Positions 44,695 to 54,956 are shown, counted from the stretch's first letter. The stretch is DNA of 64,000 bases from Sarocladium kiliense (GCA_030734395.1 JAUZTG010000034.1:186001-250000), one strand, 5' to 3'. The notes: a model not told the origin generated them from the sequence alone. Program-made: numbers and translations.

Positions 44695-47469
44695 ATGCCG
44701 TCCGAGAAGCAGCCTTTCTACGACCCGGTGCCGCCGACGTATGATGAGGCGTTGATAGGGTCGAGCAGGCAGTATGAGGAGGATTGGCATCCGCCGTCGG
44801 GGTTCGACGAACGCGATAGACAGCACGCCGAGACCGAGTCCCAGTCACTGCTGCGACAGCCAGGAAACGCTGTGCCTAGCTCGTCGAGAGCACCGGCGGG
44901 GTATCGAGCGCCGACAGTAGAGACGGATGATGAGGACAGCTTGTTCGGGAGTAGTGATGATGAGGAGGCACAGGTCAGGCGAGAGCTGGAGGAGATGGAT
45001 ATTGAGGAGCCTTCACAATCAAGAGGCTCATTATGGGCGAAAAGGATACCATTTTCACTCTCCCTGCCACGGTTCAAGTGGTCCTGGCGGCCCAGGTTAC
45101 CGACCATGCCACGGATACGCATTCAACTACCATCTCGACCGACAGACGAATCGCCTGCCGCCGACGCGAATGGAGAAAGTACCGAGGAGACGACAACTAC
45201 AGAGACTAGAAGGTGGAGGTTCCCCAAGATGGACGGTATGGTCGCCATCATTGTTGTCGCACGTATTCTCGCCCTTTTTATCATCATGGGCTTCATCTGG
45301 CTCCTCTTCGCCAGCGACCTGTTCGGCGGCCTTTCGAACCGCATTGGAGGAGGCTTCCGATACAATCCCGAGGACCTGCGAGCGCATATTCAAAAGACGA
45401 TCGATCCCATGCGCATGCGCGCGTCGGTCATGCACTATTCGCATTACGCACATATCGCTGGAACAGAGGGTAGTTTTGCATACGCCATGGATATGGAGAG
45501 CATGTTCAGCAAGGCTGGTTTGGACGAGGTGGAATCAGACAACTACTGGACTTATCTGAACTTTGCGACTAAGGACGGCCGCGCGGTTCAGATCATGGAT
45601 GATAAGGGCGAGAAGGCGACATGGAGTGCGCTTTTGGAGGAGGATGAGAGGGGAGAGGAGACCGCTGGACGACAGACCTGGGCGTACCATGGTATGTCGA
45701 AGTCTGGCGATGTCAAGGGACCATTGGTGTATGCCAACTATGGTTCTAGGGCAGATTTCCAGAAGCTCAAGGATATGGGTGTTGAAGCCAAGGGCGCCAT
45801 TGCTCTGGTGCGGTATGGAGGTACCCAGACAGATCGTGCACTCAAAGTCAAGGCAGCCGAGATGGCTGGCTTTGCTGGCTGCCTCATCTACAGCGATCCT
45901 GCCGATGACGGTTTCCGAAAGGGAACTGTGGCTCCGAAGGGGCGTTTCATGCCCGCTGACGGTGTGCAGAGGGGTTCTGTGGCTCTGTCTAATATGGTCA
46001 TTGGCGACCCTTTGACACCTGGCTGGGAGAGCAAGCAGGATCTACCGAGGATGAAGATCGCTGACAGCCCTGCTCTGGTTGGCATCCCCAGCTTGCCGCT
46101 CGCATGGCGTGACGCTCAGGTTCTGCTGCAGCATCTGAAGGGCTATGGGAAGAAAGTTCCGAATGGCTGGCAAGGAGGCGTGCCTGACGTTGAGTGGTGG
46201 ACCGGTGACGCGAAGTCTCCCACTGTCCGCCTGAAGAACGAGCAGGATGAGCGCGAGACGCAGAAGATCTGGAACGTCTATGGCAAGATCGTCGGCTCGG
46301 AGCAGACGGCGAAGAAGATCATCATCGGCAACCGTCGTGATTCGTGGTCGTTTGGAGCGGCTGATCCGCACACTGGTACGGCCATCATGGTTGAGCTGGC
46401 ACGCGTCTTTGGCGATCTCGTTGCCCGTGGCTGGCGACCGCTGCGGACTATTGAGTTTATGTCCTGGGACGCGGAGGAGTTCAACCTCATTGGGTCGACT
46501 GAGTACGTCGAGAATAACCTTGAGAACGTCCGTGAGAACGCAATCGCCTACATCAACCTCGACGCTGCCATCACTGGTGCTTCGCTTCACGCCGCTGGCT
46601 CACCTGTCTTCCACAAGACTCTGCTGCACGCGCTTGATCATGTCGTGGATCCGAACCACAACACGACGTTGAAGGAGATTTGGGGTGGTGATCTCAACAA
46701 CATTGATGGTCTCGGTGGTGGTGGCGCGTTTGTCCCGTTCCAGGACATTGCTGGCACAAGCTGTCTCGACCTTCAGTTCCGTGGCGAGGAAGTGCCACTC
46801 CACTCCAACTACGATGACCTCCATCTTGTGGAGACAGTCGTCGATCCGGACTTTGTCTACCACGGTCTTCTCGCTCAGGTTGTCGGTCTCTTGATTCTCG
46901 ACCTCTCTGACCGCGCCGTCGTCCCCTTCGACATGGTCGCATACGGCAAGTCCCTCGAAAGTAGGGTGAACGACCTCGAGAGCTGGGCCAAGAAAGAGAT
47001 GAAGAATAACGGGCTGGAAGGCACGGCAAGCCTCGAGTTCAGTGGACTCAGGGAAGCCAGCCAGACCATCCTGGACAAGGCGCGCACATTCGCCAAGTGG
47101 GAGATTGACTGGGACCGCAAGCTCATGTCCAGTGGAGGATGGGAGCCCCAGGATCTGGGACTTCAACGGTGGGAGTACAACAGCAAGATGGGGCTCTTTG
47201 AGTCAACCCTTCTTGATCTCGAAATGGGAGGCGGAGTAAGTTCCCTCATCTTCTCTCATGAACACCAGCTAACAAGTCAGATCACCAACCGCACCCAGTT
47301 CAGACACACCGTCTACGGCCCACAACTCTGGTCCGGCAACGACGTCGAATACTTCCCCGCCATAGTCGACGCCATCAACGCGAAGGAATGGAGCCTCGCA
47401 GAGCGGTTGATAACCAAGACGGCGATCGTCTTCCGGGATGCGGCCAGGGTGCTGCATCTACAGACGTGA
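44695..47469 (+). CDS. Transferrin-receptor-like / Tre1-Vps70-type M28 membrane protein
   Basis: Two exons, 44695-47235 and 47281-47469, with a 45-bp GT-AG intron (ctaac branch site) that is a multiple of three and free of stops; 909 aa spliced. Cytosolic N-terminus with PPTY at 13-16 (possible Nedd4/Rsp5 contact, as in yeast Tre1/Tre2); one membrane anchor near 182-208; PA domain (about 330-480, VKGPLVYANYG, KGAIALVRYGG); M28 peptidase-like domain (about 520-710); and a C-terminal dimerisation domain from about 740. Compared with human PSMA, D557, E594, E595, D623 and H703 occupy catalytic and zinc positions, but the first zinc ligand His is Arg547 (GNRRDSW instead of GNHRDSW). This predicts a loss of activity, as in transferrin receptor. 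Yeast relatives help sort membrane proteins to the vacuole. Its neighbour is retromer Vps35. Confidence 0.9.
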   Translation: MPSEKQPFYDPVPPTYDEALIGSSRQYEEDWHPPSGFDERDRQHAETESQSLLRQPGNAVPSSSRAPAGYRAPTVETDDEDSLFGSSDDEEAQVRRELEEMDIEEPSQSRGSLWAKRIPFSLSLPRFKWSWRPRLPTMPRIRIQLPSRPTDESPAADANGESTEETTTTETRRWRFPKMDGMVAIIVVARILALFIIMGFIWLLFASDLFGGLSNRIGGGFRYNPEDLRAHIQKTIDPMRMRASVMHYSHYAHIAGTEGSFAYAMDMESMFSKAGLDEVESDNYWTYLNFATKDGRAVQIMDDKGEKATWSALLEEDERGEETAGRQTWAYHGMSKSGDVKGPLVYANYGSRADFQKLKDMGVEAKGAIALVRYGGTQTDRALKVKAAEMAGFAGCLIYSDPADDGFRKGTVAPKGRFMPADGVQRGSVALSNMVIGDPLTPGWESKQDLPRMKIADSPALVGIPSLPLAWRDAQVLLQHLKGYGKKVPNGWQGGVPDVEWWTGDAKSPTVRLKNEQDERETQKIWNVYGKIVGSEQTAKKIIIGNRRDSWSFGAADPHTGTAIMVELARVFGDLVARGWRPLRTIEFMSWDAEEFNLIGSTEYVENNLENVRENAIAYINLDAAITGASLHAAGSPVFHKTLLHALDHVVDPNHNTTLKEIWGGDLNNIDGLGGGGAFVPFQDIAGTSCLDLQFRGEEVPLHSNYDDLHLVETVVDPDFVYHGLLAQVVGLLILDLSDRAVVPFDMVAYGKSLESRVNDLESWAKKEMKNNGLEGTASLEFSGLREASQTILDKARTFAKWEIDWDRKLMSSGGWEPQDLGLQRWEYNSKMGLFESTLLDLEMGGGVSSLIFSHEHQLTSQITNRTQFRHTVYGPQLWSGNDVEYFPAIVDAINAKEWSLAERLITKTAIVFRDAARVLHLQT

Positions 47470-47787
47470 TCGACGCTCCTTCCTTGTCTCTCTTTTTTTC
47501 AGTCTTATTATATACAGCCCACGATACGTGTGGAAATGGCGAGTTTCTATGTATGATTCACGGGAGGGTGCTTAGCTATATATCGGCTTGTTCCTCAAAA
47601 GCAGGGGGTGGTGGTATGCGGTTGAGGGGGAAAGGCATGGTGGATTGGCATTGCAAGGAGTTACTGGGCCGCATCTTCTTTTTATATGTTGTCGCGTTGA
47701 TCATGTCAATTCTTGACTCGTCTCCTTCCGTAACTTCCAATCATCTTCTCGCTCCGTTCCGCTGTGAAAATCGCAAGATATGCAAGC
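47470..47787. other. 3' intergenic between convergent genes
   Basis: 318 bp between two converging gene ends; presumed 3' UTRs. No other feature. Confidence 0.5.
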
Positions 47788-48373
47788 TCAACCCTTCATC
47801 GTCTCATTGTACTCCCTCACAGAAACCAACCTCCCAACAACATCATACTTCTCCTCAAACCTCTCCTCCCACCCCTTCAGCGCATCCATCTCCGCCGGCC
47901 CCAAATCACTCATAGTATCCAGCTCGCCATCCAGATCCTCCGTCAACATATCCTCATCGAAGCTCCCGCACGCCAATCCCCTCGAGGCATCCCTCCCCGC
48001 GAAGTTCGCATACGGACCGCCCGGGCCGTAGAAGTTCCGGCCGCGGGAGACGTCGAAGACGCGGCCACGGACGGCGAAGTAGACAGGTTCACCGTTCTCA
48101 CCTGTGAAGGGGAGGAGGGTTCGGGGTGTGTAGGTGCGGAAGAGGGTGGGTGGTGGGGAGGGGGGGTAGGCGGTCTTGGGGGGCGCGGAGGGGAGGAGGG
48201 TTGTGTAGGCTGTGTAGGCGAGGACGGAGAGGAGGATGAGGTTGAGAGGTGTTGCGAAGGTCGCACTGCGATATGTTAGGTTCCCTCTGCGGGCTGGGTG
48301 CGGTCGGGAGCGCTTACCTTGTGGTACCGGCTTTGGCGGCGTGGTCGGCCATTTGCGCCTGCATGTAGTCCAT
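47788..48373 (-). CDS. DAP1: Cytochrome-b5-like haem-binding protein Dap1 (MAPR family)
   Basis: Two exons on the minus strand, 48373-48318 and 48265-47788, with a 52-bp GT-AG intron (48266-48317) that restores AGTTS-ATFATPLNLILL; 177 aa, normal for fungal Dap1. One membrane anchor at about residues 24-40, a Pro-rich linker, then the cytochrome-b5-like MAPR domain: LLPFTGENGEPVYFAVRGRV, FDVSRGRNFYGPGGPYANFA, GRDASRGLACGSFDEDM. Family members bind haem through a tyrosine in the FYGPGGPY region rather than through two histidines; both tyrosines are present. In yeasts Dap1 supports the cytochrome P450 Erg11 in ergosterol synthesis and azole tolerance, at the ER membrane. The start is the only ATG that supplies a short N-terminus before the anchor. 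Confidence 0.92.
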
Positions 48374-49299
48374 TACGACCGAGATATGGCCTAGAATAGG
48401 ACCAGAATGTGGTAGAATATGGGTAGGATAGGTCTGTAGAGTAGCGAGCAGAATAAGCGGTTGCTTCTTGCGCCTCGGGCGACGGTCGGCAGTGCTGGCG
48501 TGTCGGAGGTTGATGATGGAGGTCGATGTTGCGAGCTGTGGCTGACACCGGTGGAGGTTGGAGGCGGAATCTCGGCTTACCGGTGGGTGAACCATCAGCC
48601 ACAGGGGTCTGCGTCAAATGAGGAGGTACCCTGGACCAGATATGGTTGCGATGCTTCACATGATGAAGCAACACAAAAGGTGCCCCTTGAGTAATGGAGA
48701 CATACTTCTGCAAAATGTCAAATTCAAGTTTCCTTGGTCATAATTTCCACTGGCGGCGCCTTCGCCTACTTGATGGTCGATGTCACAATTTGCGTACGTG
48801 GTGCCACTGTTGGAATGGAAGTAGATGCTTCACGGATTCGTTCCCTCAATGCAAGTCGGAATCCGCCCATTAGCAGTGTGGTTCACGTGCTTTCCTAAAC
48901 CCAGAGCGGATTGCTTCCAGAACTCGGGTAGAATGGAAGGCTCATTGTTTCAGAATCCGGGGTTCTGGCTGCGGAGGAAGGAGCGACGAGCTTATCTTGA
49001 TGCCGTGCCGACGCGTCGGGACCGATCGACCGTACCACCGGGACGCAGCAATAATAAACGTGTGCTTCACTGCCTTGCAAGTCATATTAGCACACCCAAC
49101 AGCCGAATAAAATAGAAATGATGCCGGGGAACCCGAGTCTGGTAGTCAGGCAGCCTGTAGAGGATAACCTTGGTAGAACAAGCATTTGTCCAGGCTGCAT
49201 ACAGCCACTTCGCATCCTATTTCATTAAATCGACATCACGAGGCTACGGATTGCAAAATCAAAAAGAGAAGAGCAATTTGAGCTTAAAGCAAAAAGAAT
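48374..49299. other. Intergenic
   Basis: 926 bp holding the DAP1 promoter and upstream DNA up to the tRNA gene. No further gene seen. Confidence 0.5.
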
Positions 49300-49390
49300 T
49301 GGACGAACAGGGAGTTGAACCCCGGACCTTTCACAATTGCACGTTTTGATTGATGCAAAGCGAACGTGATAACCACTACACCATACGCCC
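49300..49390 (-). tRNA. tRNA-Ala(UGC) with an 18-nt intron
   Basis: Minus strand, 91 nt; removing 18 nt (49336-49353) leaves 73. Folding by eye: acceptor GGGCGTA with TTCGTCC; D arm GTGT...TCAC; anticodon stem TTCGC with GTGAA (one G-T pair); loop TTTGCAT, so the anticodon is TGC; T arm CGGGG TTCAACT CCCTG; discriminator A. The intron follows base 37, the standard place, and contains gtgca that can pair with the anticodon. The third pair is G3-T70, the alanine identity element, which agrees with the TGC anticodon. Internal promoter boxes are visible (A box TGGTGTAGTGG; B box GGTTCAACTCC). One acceptor pair (T6-T67) does not match. Downstream in the transcript, a T-run for Pol III termination is weak (ttctttttgc at about 49299-49290). 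Confidence 0.85.
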
Positions 49391-49812
49391 TGTTGTTGTG
49401 GAGAGGCTGAGCTTATACGTGGATATGTAGCGTTTGCGGCTAGCCCTAGCTCAACTACTGCCTCACGTTGCGCGAGATCCATCACCTGGCAAGCTGAGGT
49501 TGCACAAGAATAAAAGTCTCTGGCCTGAAATATTAGAACGAAGGAGCCTCAGTTCTACCAGCAAGGCCTGGCTTTCGCAAAACTTTGCAGTTCCGTCACG
49601 TTCTCACCCGGCCGGCCTTACCGTAGGGCGTAAATCATCGACCTGAGTCCCAGCAACTCAATCCACGCGACCTGCCTCACCAGAAAGTATAGCCATCCTT
49701 CTTCTCGAAAGTCCTGGCATTCTTCCTCACTGAGCTTGATAATCTTCCCCCCAAACCTGAGACTCTCACCTGGTCAAGTCCAGCTATGCCGCTGGTCGGC
49801 TAGCTCGTCATC
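49391..49812. other. Intergenic
   Basis: 422 bp between the 5' end of the tRNA gene and the F-box gene; it must contain the F-box gene's promoter. Nothing else seen. Confidence 0.5.
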
Positions 49813-51548
49813 ATGCCGTCCCTGCTTGACTTGCCACCTGAGCTTCTCGATGCTATTGCAAGCAACTTTGATGTTCTTGAGGCCCGCAAGCCCTTGATTC
49901 GGAGCACACAGTTCTCGCTCGTCGAGTCTGGTCCTCAAAATCGCCGAAGCGACCGGAGTTCTCTTGCTGCTCTCAGCGCCACTTGCAGTCACCTCCGCAA
50001 ACGCATCCAGCCAATCCTCTACCACTGCGTATACCCATTCAACGCACAGGTTGAGTTTGCACGCACTCTCAACTCCCGTCCTGATCTGGGAGCTGCTGTC
50101 CGCGAGCTTTACTATGCTGACGGCACTTTTGAAAGTCGAAAGGGAAAGCCATTCTACCCAAGCGTGAACGAGTATACACTGGAAAAGGTGCTGGAAAAGA
50201 GCAAACCATGGGCAAGTTCCAGTTCGACAAACTTCAATGAGCTCGTTGCTCGACAACCGGAAGGAAGCTCCTGGAGTGGATTGCACGAGAACGAGGATGG
50301 ATCCATCACTGAAAATGCTAGACCACGTATTGCCGTGGATGACCGACTCAACACTTTCAGCCGCAAGCAGAGGATGTTGGAGAACACCCTATTGATCAGG
50401 ATCCTTCAGCTCGTCCCGAACCTCCAGAGACTCACCCTATGGTATCTCCTGAACGAGGGAGCAATATTTCTGCCCGAAGGCATTCTACAGAACTTGCAGG
50501 AATTCCGGCTTTTCAGTCGTGATCCCGCAGCGCCCGAAGAGCAGTCTTCGATCTACTCCCTGGACACGCGAATGCCAGGCCTCAGACGCTTGGAGTACCA
50601 CTTCGTACAAGGTTTTCCCGATGAAGAGCACAGCAGTGTCACGGAGTTGATCTTGAGCAACTGCATGTTGTTCCAGGAAGACTTCTCTACCATTGCCAGA
50701 GGTTTTGTAAATCTGCACAAGTTATCATACACGCTGAGCGTTATCAATGGCATTGACTGTGCCTCCAGCCGGGGTATCTTTGAGGCGTTGCTGCCGAGGC
50801 AGGACACCCTTACCGATCTGACTGTGCGAATCAATGGAGACATCATGAAGGGTAATACCTTCCGACCCGGAGAAGACTTCTGGGAACTACCCGATCACAT
50901 TGATGGACGCCGCTTTGATCCTATGTGCCTCTCGAAGCTACACAAACTCGAACGCTTAGTTCTCGACGCTGATGCCCTGGAAGACCTTCTCAAGGGGGGA
51001 TTTGGCGCTATCTACGATAGGAGATTGCTGGTGAAACTTTTTCCCTCGTCACTGCGATATGCAGAGTTCCTTCTCGGAAGTGCACCGCTGGACATCATCG
51101 ATACCATCGGATGCTGGGCTCCAGTCTGCCGACAAAGTTGTACAAACCTAAGACTAGTGAGCTTCACGTATCATGAACTCATCGAAAAAGATGTCAGGTA
51201 CCTCGCTGAGGGACACAAAGCTGCCGGCGTACCTTGTTCGCATAAATGTCAACGGTGGTCGACTGAGGATACTCTGTACGTTCCCTCGCGGAGGCAGATT
51301 TGGACACCATGGGCTTCATGGCTGACAAACCTAGTAGATTGCACAATCACAAGCTTGCGCCGGATTCTCAATTCGAGTCTTACGATGACTGGCCAGGATG
51401 GCCTTTCTGGGACCCTGAAGCGGAGCCAATGACGAGAGTTCCAATAGTCTTGTACGGTGCAGACGAATCGGCTGTCGATGCAGCATTCTTACGTTCTTCA
51501 AGGACAGACAGCAACCCGGGCGAGATCTTGCCAGGGATGTACTGGTAG
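49813..51548 (+). CDS. F-box protein, hypothetical
   Basis: Two exons, 49813-51275 and 51335-51548; 558 aa. The uninterrupted frame would continue to 51432, but a 59-bp intron (GTACGT donor, CTGAC branch site, CCTAG acceptor) moves it into a clearly protein-like frame ending at 51548 (YDDWPGWPFWDPEAEPMTR, VPIVLYGADESAVDAAFL). The N-terminus, SLLDLPPELLDAIASNFD, is a canonical F-box start, followed by LAALSATCSHLRKRIQPILY. The middle has leucine-rich segments (LLIRILQLVPNLQRLTLWYL, GLRRLEYHFVQG, LRYAEFLLG) resembling degenerate leucine-rich repeats. F-box proteins link Skp1-Cullin ubiquitin ligases to substrates; the substrate is unknown and members of this group are rarely characterised. No domain beyond the F-box is recognised. 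Confidence 0.8.
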
Positions 51549-51903
51549 AGTAGGGAATCAAGACTTCAATGGTTTTGCCCATATGATGCTTCATGGTACC
51601 CTTTCGGGTTCTCATTGCTTCTATGCCTCTATGCCTTACACATCCCCAATCATACATACAAAGATTTGTTGTTTGTCTCTCAGAGACGGGTTGGAGCGGT
51701 GTTTGCCGTGTTAGTCGGTACCATGCAGCCGGTTCGCCTTTTTCCTGGAACATGTCGGCGCCCAAACATTCCCTCCCTCCCTCCTAAATGTCCACTCGCG
51801 CTCTTCTCGCCTTTTTGATTGAAAAGGTCACATAGTATACAAGGTATTAAAAACATGTTATGCCTGCGTTCGTGCTGCAGGTATGATGTACTCGACCGAC
51901 TGC
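51549..51903. other. 3' intergenic between convergent genes
   Basis: 355 bp between the F-box gene and TIM44, which end towards each other. No feature seen. Confidence 0.5.
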
Positions 51904-53595
51904 TCAGTACCAGTCACGTCCGCTCTTCTGCATCTCGATGAGACGCCAGCCCCTCGTCTCCGGGTTGTTCACATCCTCGGGAACTCTCGTCACGCCAATG
52001 GCGTAGGTGACGAGCTGCACCTTGTCCTCCATACCGGCAGCGAGCTCATTGCTCTTCGCGTTGCGGTATACGTGGACTTCCTGAGTGCGGCAGGTGATGA
52101 TGAAGACAGGGACCTCACCAGGGTCGATAATGCGGGCGCGGAGAATGTCCACGTTCCGGATGTCCAGAATTCGGCCGTCAGACTTCATACCTGCTTGGAG
52201 GTACTGCTTTGTGAGGGCCTCGTAGACGGAGTATTGTGCTGCAGAGAGCCAGAGTTTCAGGGTCTCGGTATCACCCTTGACGTAGGCGTCAAGGACCTCG
52301 GGGAGGATGTACTCGCGCAGCTCGGTGAGGAATGGCTCGACCTGGAAGGCGGGGTCCATCTCGCGGAAACGCTTAATGACCATCGCAGTCTCGTTTTCGG
52401 CGAAGAAGCCAGCGATGCGGTCGGTGATGCTTCGGGCGGTAGAGACGAGGGGATTCTCAGACTCTTCGTACTTGCCCTTCATGCTGAAGATGCCCTGCAC
52501 GAACTTGTTGGTGTCGCGGAAATCTCTCCAAGCCTCCTTCCACGCGGCATCCTTGTGGAGGGTAACGTTGGTACCAGCGCTGCAGACTCATTAGCTTATG
52601 ATGCGCTTCGGCACGTGAAAAGCAACTTACTTGGGGTCCTCTTCCATCACCTCATTCCTGCGACCCATCTGCTGCTCCCATTGCTCTCGGCGTTTTCTTC
52701 GCTCCTCCTTCTCGACCCAACCACCATATCTCGATGAGCTGCCATCGTCGATGACGTTCTTGACATTCTTGTATGCCTCAGTATCGCGAATAGGCTTGGT
52801 CGCCTTGTCGAGGGCATCGCCAGTCACGTTCGCGGCCTTGCGAGCACCCTTCATGACAGGTGTCTCCCAGGTCCAGGCGGCACCCTTGCCGATGACGCTG
52901 GCGGTCGACTTGACGGCATGTGACGCAGCACCAGTGACGGCACCGGTAGACTTCTCGTAAGCCTCGCGCGCACGGCGCACCGACTCGCTCTCGGAGAATT
53001 CGTGGGCGGCAGCACCAAGTTGCTTCGTAGACTCATTCCATTCCTTGGAGGCTTGGAACTCGGTGTTCATGGTGTCCATGAACACTTGCCACGGGGTCTT
53101 GTCACCGTGAGGGGGGGGAGGAGGAAGATCTTCCTTCTTCTCCTTTCCCTCACCCTCCTTACCCTCGCCCTCCTTGCCCTCAGCGCCTTCACCATCCTCG
53201 GCCTTCTTTTCTTGCTCCTCGGAAGCCTTCTTCTCACCCTCTTCAGCAGGCTTGGTTTCCTGCTTCGCCGCGTCGGCCTCGCTCGTCGCAGGCTTCGCCT
53301 TGGCCTTGTCGTCTTGCCATCTTGAGCTGGTCACGTGTAATGATCTTGACTGCAGGGGAGATGTGAAGGCGCGGATTTCGGAGGGCAGGAAAGGAGATCG
53401 GAGAGACGTGAGGACAGCGCTGGGAGATGCGCTCAGAGGGAAGGAAGAGGCGGCACCTCGGCGCACAGAGGTCTGCTGTGATGCTAACCTCCGGTATGCG
53501 GGTGCTCTGCCGTAGGAAGAGGAGTTGTTTAGTCGGCTCGAAGCCCGGAGGAGGGCATTCTCGGTGTTTGCCGCATTTCGGACGAGGGAGTTCAT
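51904..53595 (-). CDS. TIM44: Mitochondrial import motor subunit Tim44
   Basis: Two exons on the minus strand, 53595-52631 and 52579-51904; GT-AG intron 52580-52630 (51 bp) restoring EEDP-NAGTNVTLHKDAAW; 546 aa. Tim44 docks mtHsp70 to the TIM23 channel at the matrix face. The N-terminus is a typical presequence (MNSLVRNAANTENALLRASS, Arg/Ser/Ala-rich). A charged low-complexity stretch of Glu/Lys/Gly repeats (about residues 105-165) follows, then the helical J-protein/Hsp70-binding half (TPWQVFMDTMNTEFQASKEW). The C-terminal Tim44 domain starts near FVQGIFSMKGKYEESENPLV and ends with GWRLIEMQKSGRDWY, both standard. The frame stays open upstream of 53595, but no presequence-like start is better. 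The gene diverges from the mitochondrial ribosomal uS11 gene. Confidence 0.95.
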
Positions 53596-54010
53596 ACTGG
53601 GCCTCCGGAACTCAAAAAGAATCAAATAAAAGTACAAGCCTTCCCCCTCGTATTGGCTGTTCTGTAAGACTCTCAGCCGGTGCGGATCGCAGAGGGTGGA
53701 CAGCAGAAGGGGATGGAAATTGGTCGGGGCGTTTTCTGGCGTAAGGAAATTTCGCGGACCCCATCCTTCGTCCACCTCGGGCTTGGTGGCAGTTTTTCTC
53801 GGGTTCCCGGCTACGGTTACGGTAGGCGGAGAGGCGGCAGAACCGCGGCAGAAATGGACGTCCCGAAGGGGGGTTCCGTCGCGGAAACGGTGGAGCACGT
53901 CTAATACGGTGTGCGGACGACGCTTGTCGGAGCTGGGGGACAAAAATTGGTCTGGCACGGGGAAACCAACTCGTTGTCAACACTTCAGCACAACGAGACC
54001 TGCAGCAACC
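53596..54010. promoter_or_regulatory. Shared divergent promoter region (TIM44 / mitochondrial uS11)
   Basis: 415 bp separate the start codons of two genes read in opposite directions, both encoding mitochondrial proteins. No long coding block belongs here, although the minus-strand frame upstream of TIM44 stays open. A common bidirectional promoter is inferred from position; no specific site is identified. Confidence 0.5.
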
Positions 54011-54703
54011 ATGAGCAGGTCATTGGCGAGTCGCGTGGCGACACAGGCAGCTCAGCTTCCGCGGGCATCACGATGCTCAGAACAATCCCTCCGACTCTTC
54101 TCGCACACAGCATCTCGATGCGACGACTCCAAGTCAGGTCAGGGCAAGCCCAGCCCCAACACCTTGCTTAACGAAATCTACGGCTCTCCCCAGACTGGCA
54201 AGACAAACCCCATGGCCGGTCTCTCCAACAATCCTATCTTCAAAACTTTGGGCTCTCAGTCGCGTATCGACACGAGTTCCCTCATGGGCACCGTTTCTGC
54301 ACCGCAGCAGCCCGCCGCTAATAAGGATGATCCCGAGCCATACCACCTTCACATCTACGCCCACAAGCACAACACCCACGTCACCTGTACCAAGCCGAGC
54401 CGCGAGCCCATCATCTCTTTATCCTGCGGCAACCTTGGCTACCGCAAGTCACGCCGAGGCCTCTACGACTCGGCATACTCCCTGACGAAATACGTCCTCG
54501 ACCGTCTGGTGCACACTGGTTGGCCACCAAAGATCGACAGACTGGAACTGGTGTTGCGCGGCTTCGGCCAGGGACGAGATGCGGCTGTCAAGGTGTTGAT
54601 GAGTCCGGAAGGAAAGGTTCTTCGAGACAAGATCGTGCGAGTGGCTGATTCGACGAGAATCAAATTCGCTGGTACCAGGAGCAAGCGGCCAAGACGTCTG
54701 TAA
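54011..54703 (+). CDS. MRPS18: Mitochondrial small-subunit ribosomal protein uS11m
   Basis: Single exon, 230 aa from ATG 54011 (context aaccATGAG). A mitochondrial presequence (MSRSLASRVATQAAQLPRAS, with the likely cleavage near RLFSHTASR) leads into a poorly conserved N-terminal half. The uS11 domain runs from about residue 108 (YHLHIYAHKHNTHVTCTKPS, then SLSCGNLGYRKSRRGLYDSA) to the C-terminus (LVLRGFGQGRDAAVKVLMSP, VRVADSTRIKFAGTRSKRPR). uS11 sits at the platform of the small subunit near the mRNA exit and E site. The basic C-terminal end is normal. Yeast calls this Mrps18; the symbol is given on that basis. It is divergent from TIM44 and convergent with the PPPDE peptidase gene (253-bp gap). 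Confidence 0.92.
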   Translation: MSRSLASRVATQAAQLPRASRCSEQSLRLFSHTASRCDDSKSGQGKPSPNTLLNEIYGSPQTGKTNPMAGLSNNPIFKTLGSQSRIDTSSLMGTVSAPQQPAANKDDPEPYHLHIYAHKHNTHVTCTKPSREPIISLSCGNLGYRKSRRGLYDSAYSLTKYVLDRLVHTGWPPKIDRLELVLRGFGQGRDAAVKVLMSPEGKVLRDKIVRVADSTRIKFAGTRSKRPRRL

Positions 54704-54956
54704 GAGTCTAGCGAGGCATTGGGGGGCGAAAGATTTGCATCATCAACGTGTATCATACGAGCAAGCTGTACAATATTGCCCAAGGCGCAGAATCGTCTTT
54801 TCCATAAGGGCCAGGGTGTCTGGGAAAGGATACAGAATAAAGCAAAATTTACAAGAGTGAGAGTCTGCTTAATGCAGATGAACCAGCCTTCGCCCTGAAC
54901 GCCATGCCATACAATCGTACCCACCAATCAATTCAAATGTGTTGGAGTATCTATCT

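Noticed and set aside
51883..52737. 284-codon plus-strand open frame
   Set aside because: It is antisense to TIM44; the minus strand has the true family sequence.
53596..53958. 121-codon upstream extension of TIM44
   Set aside because: The extension lacks presequence character, while ATG 53595 starts a typical mitochondrial presequence.
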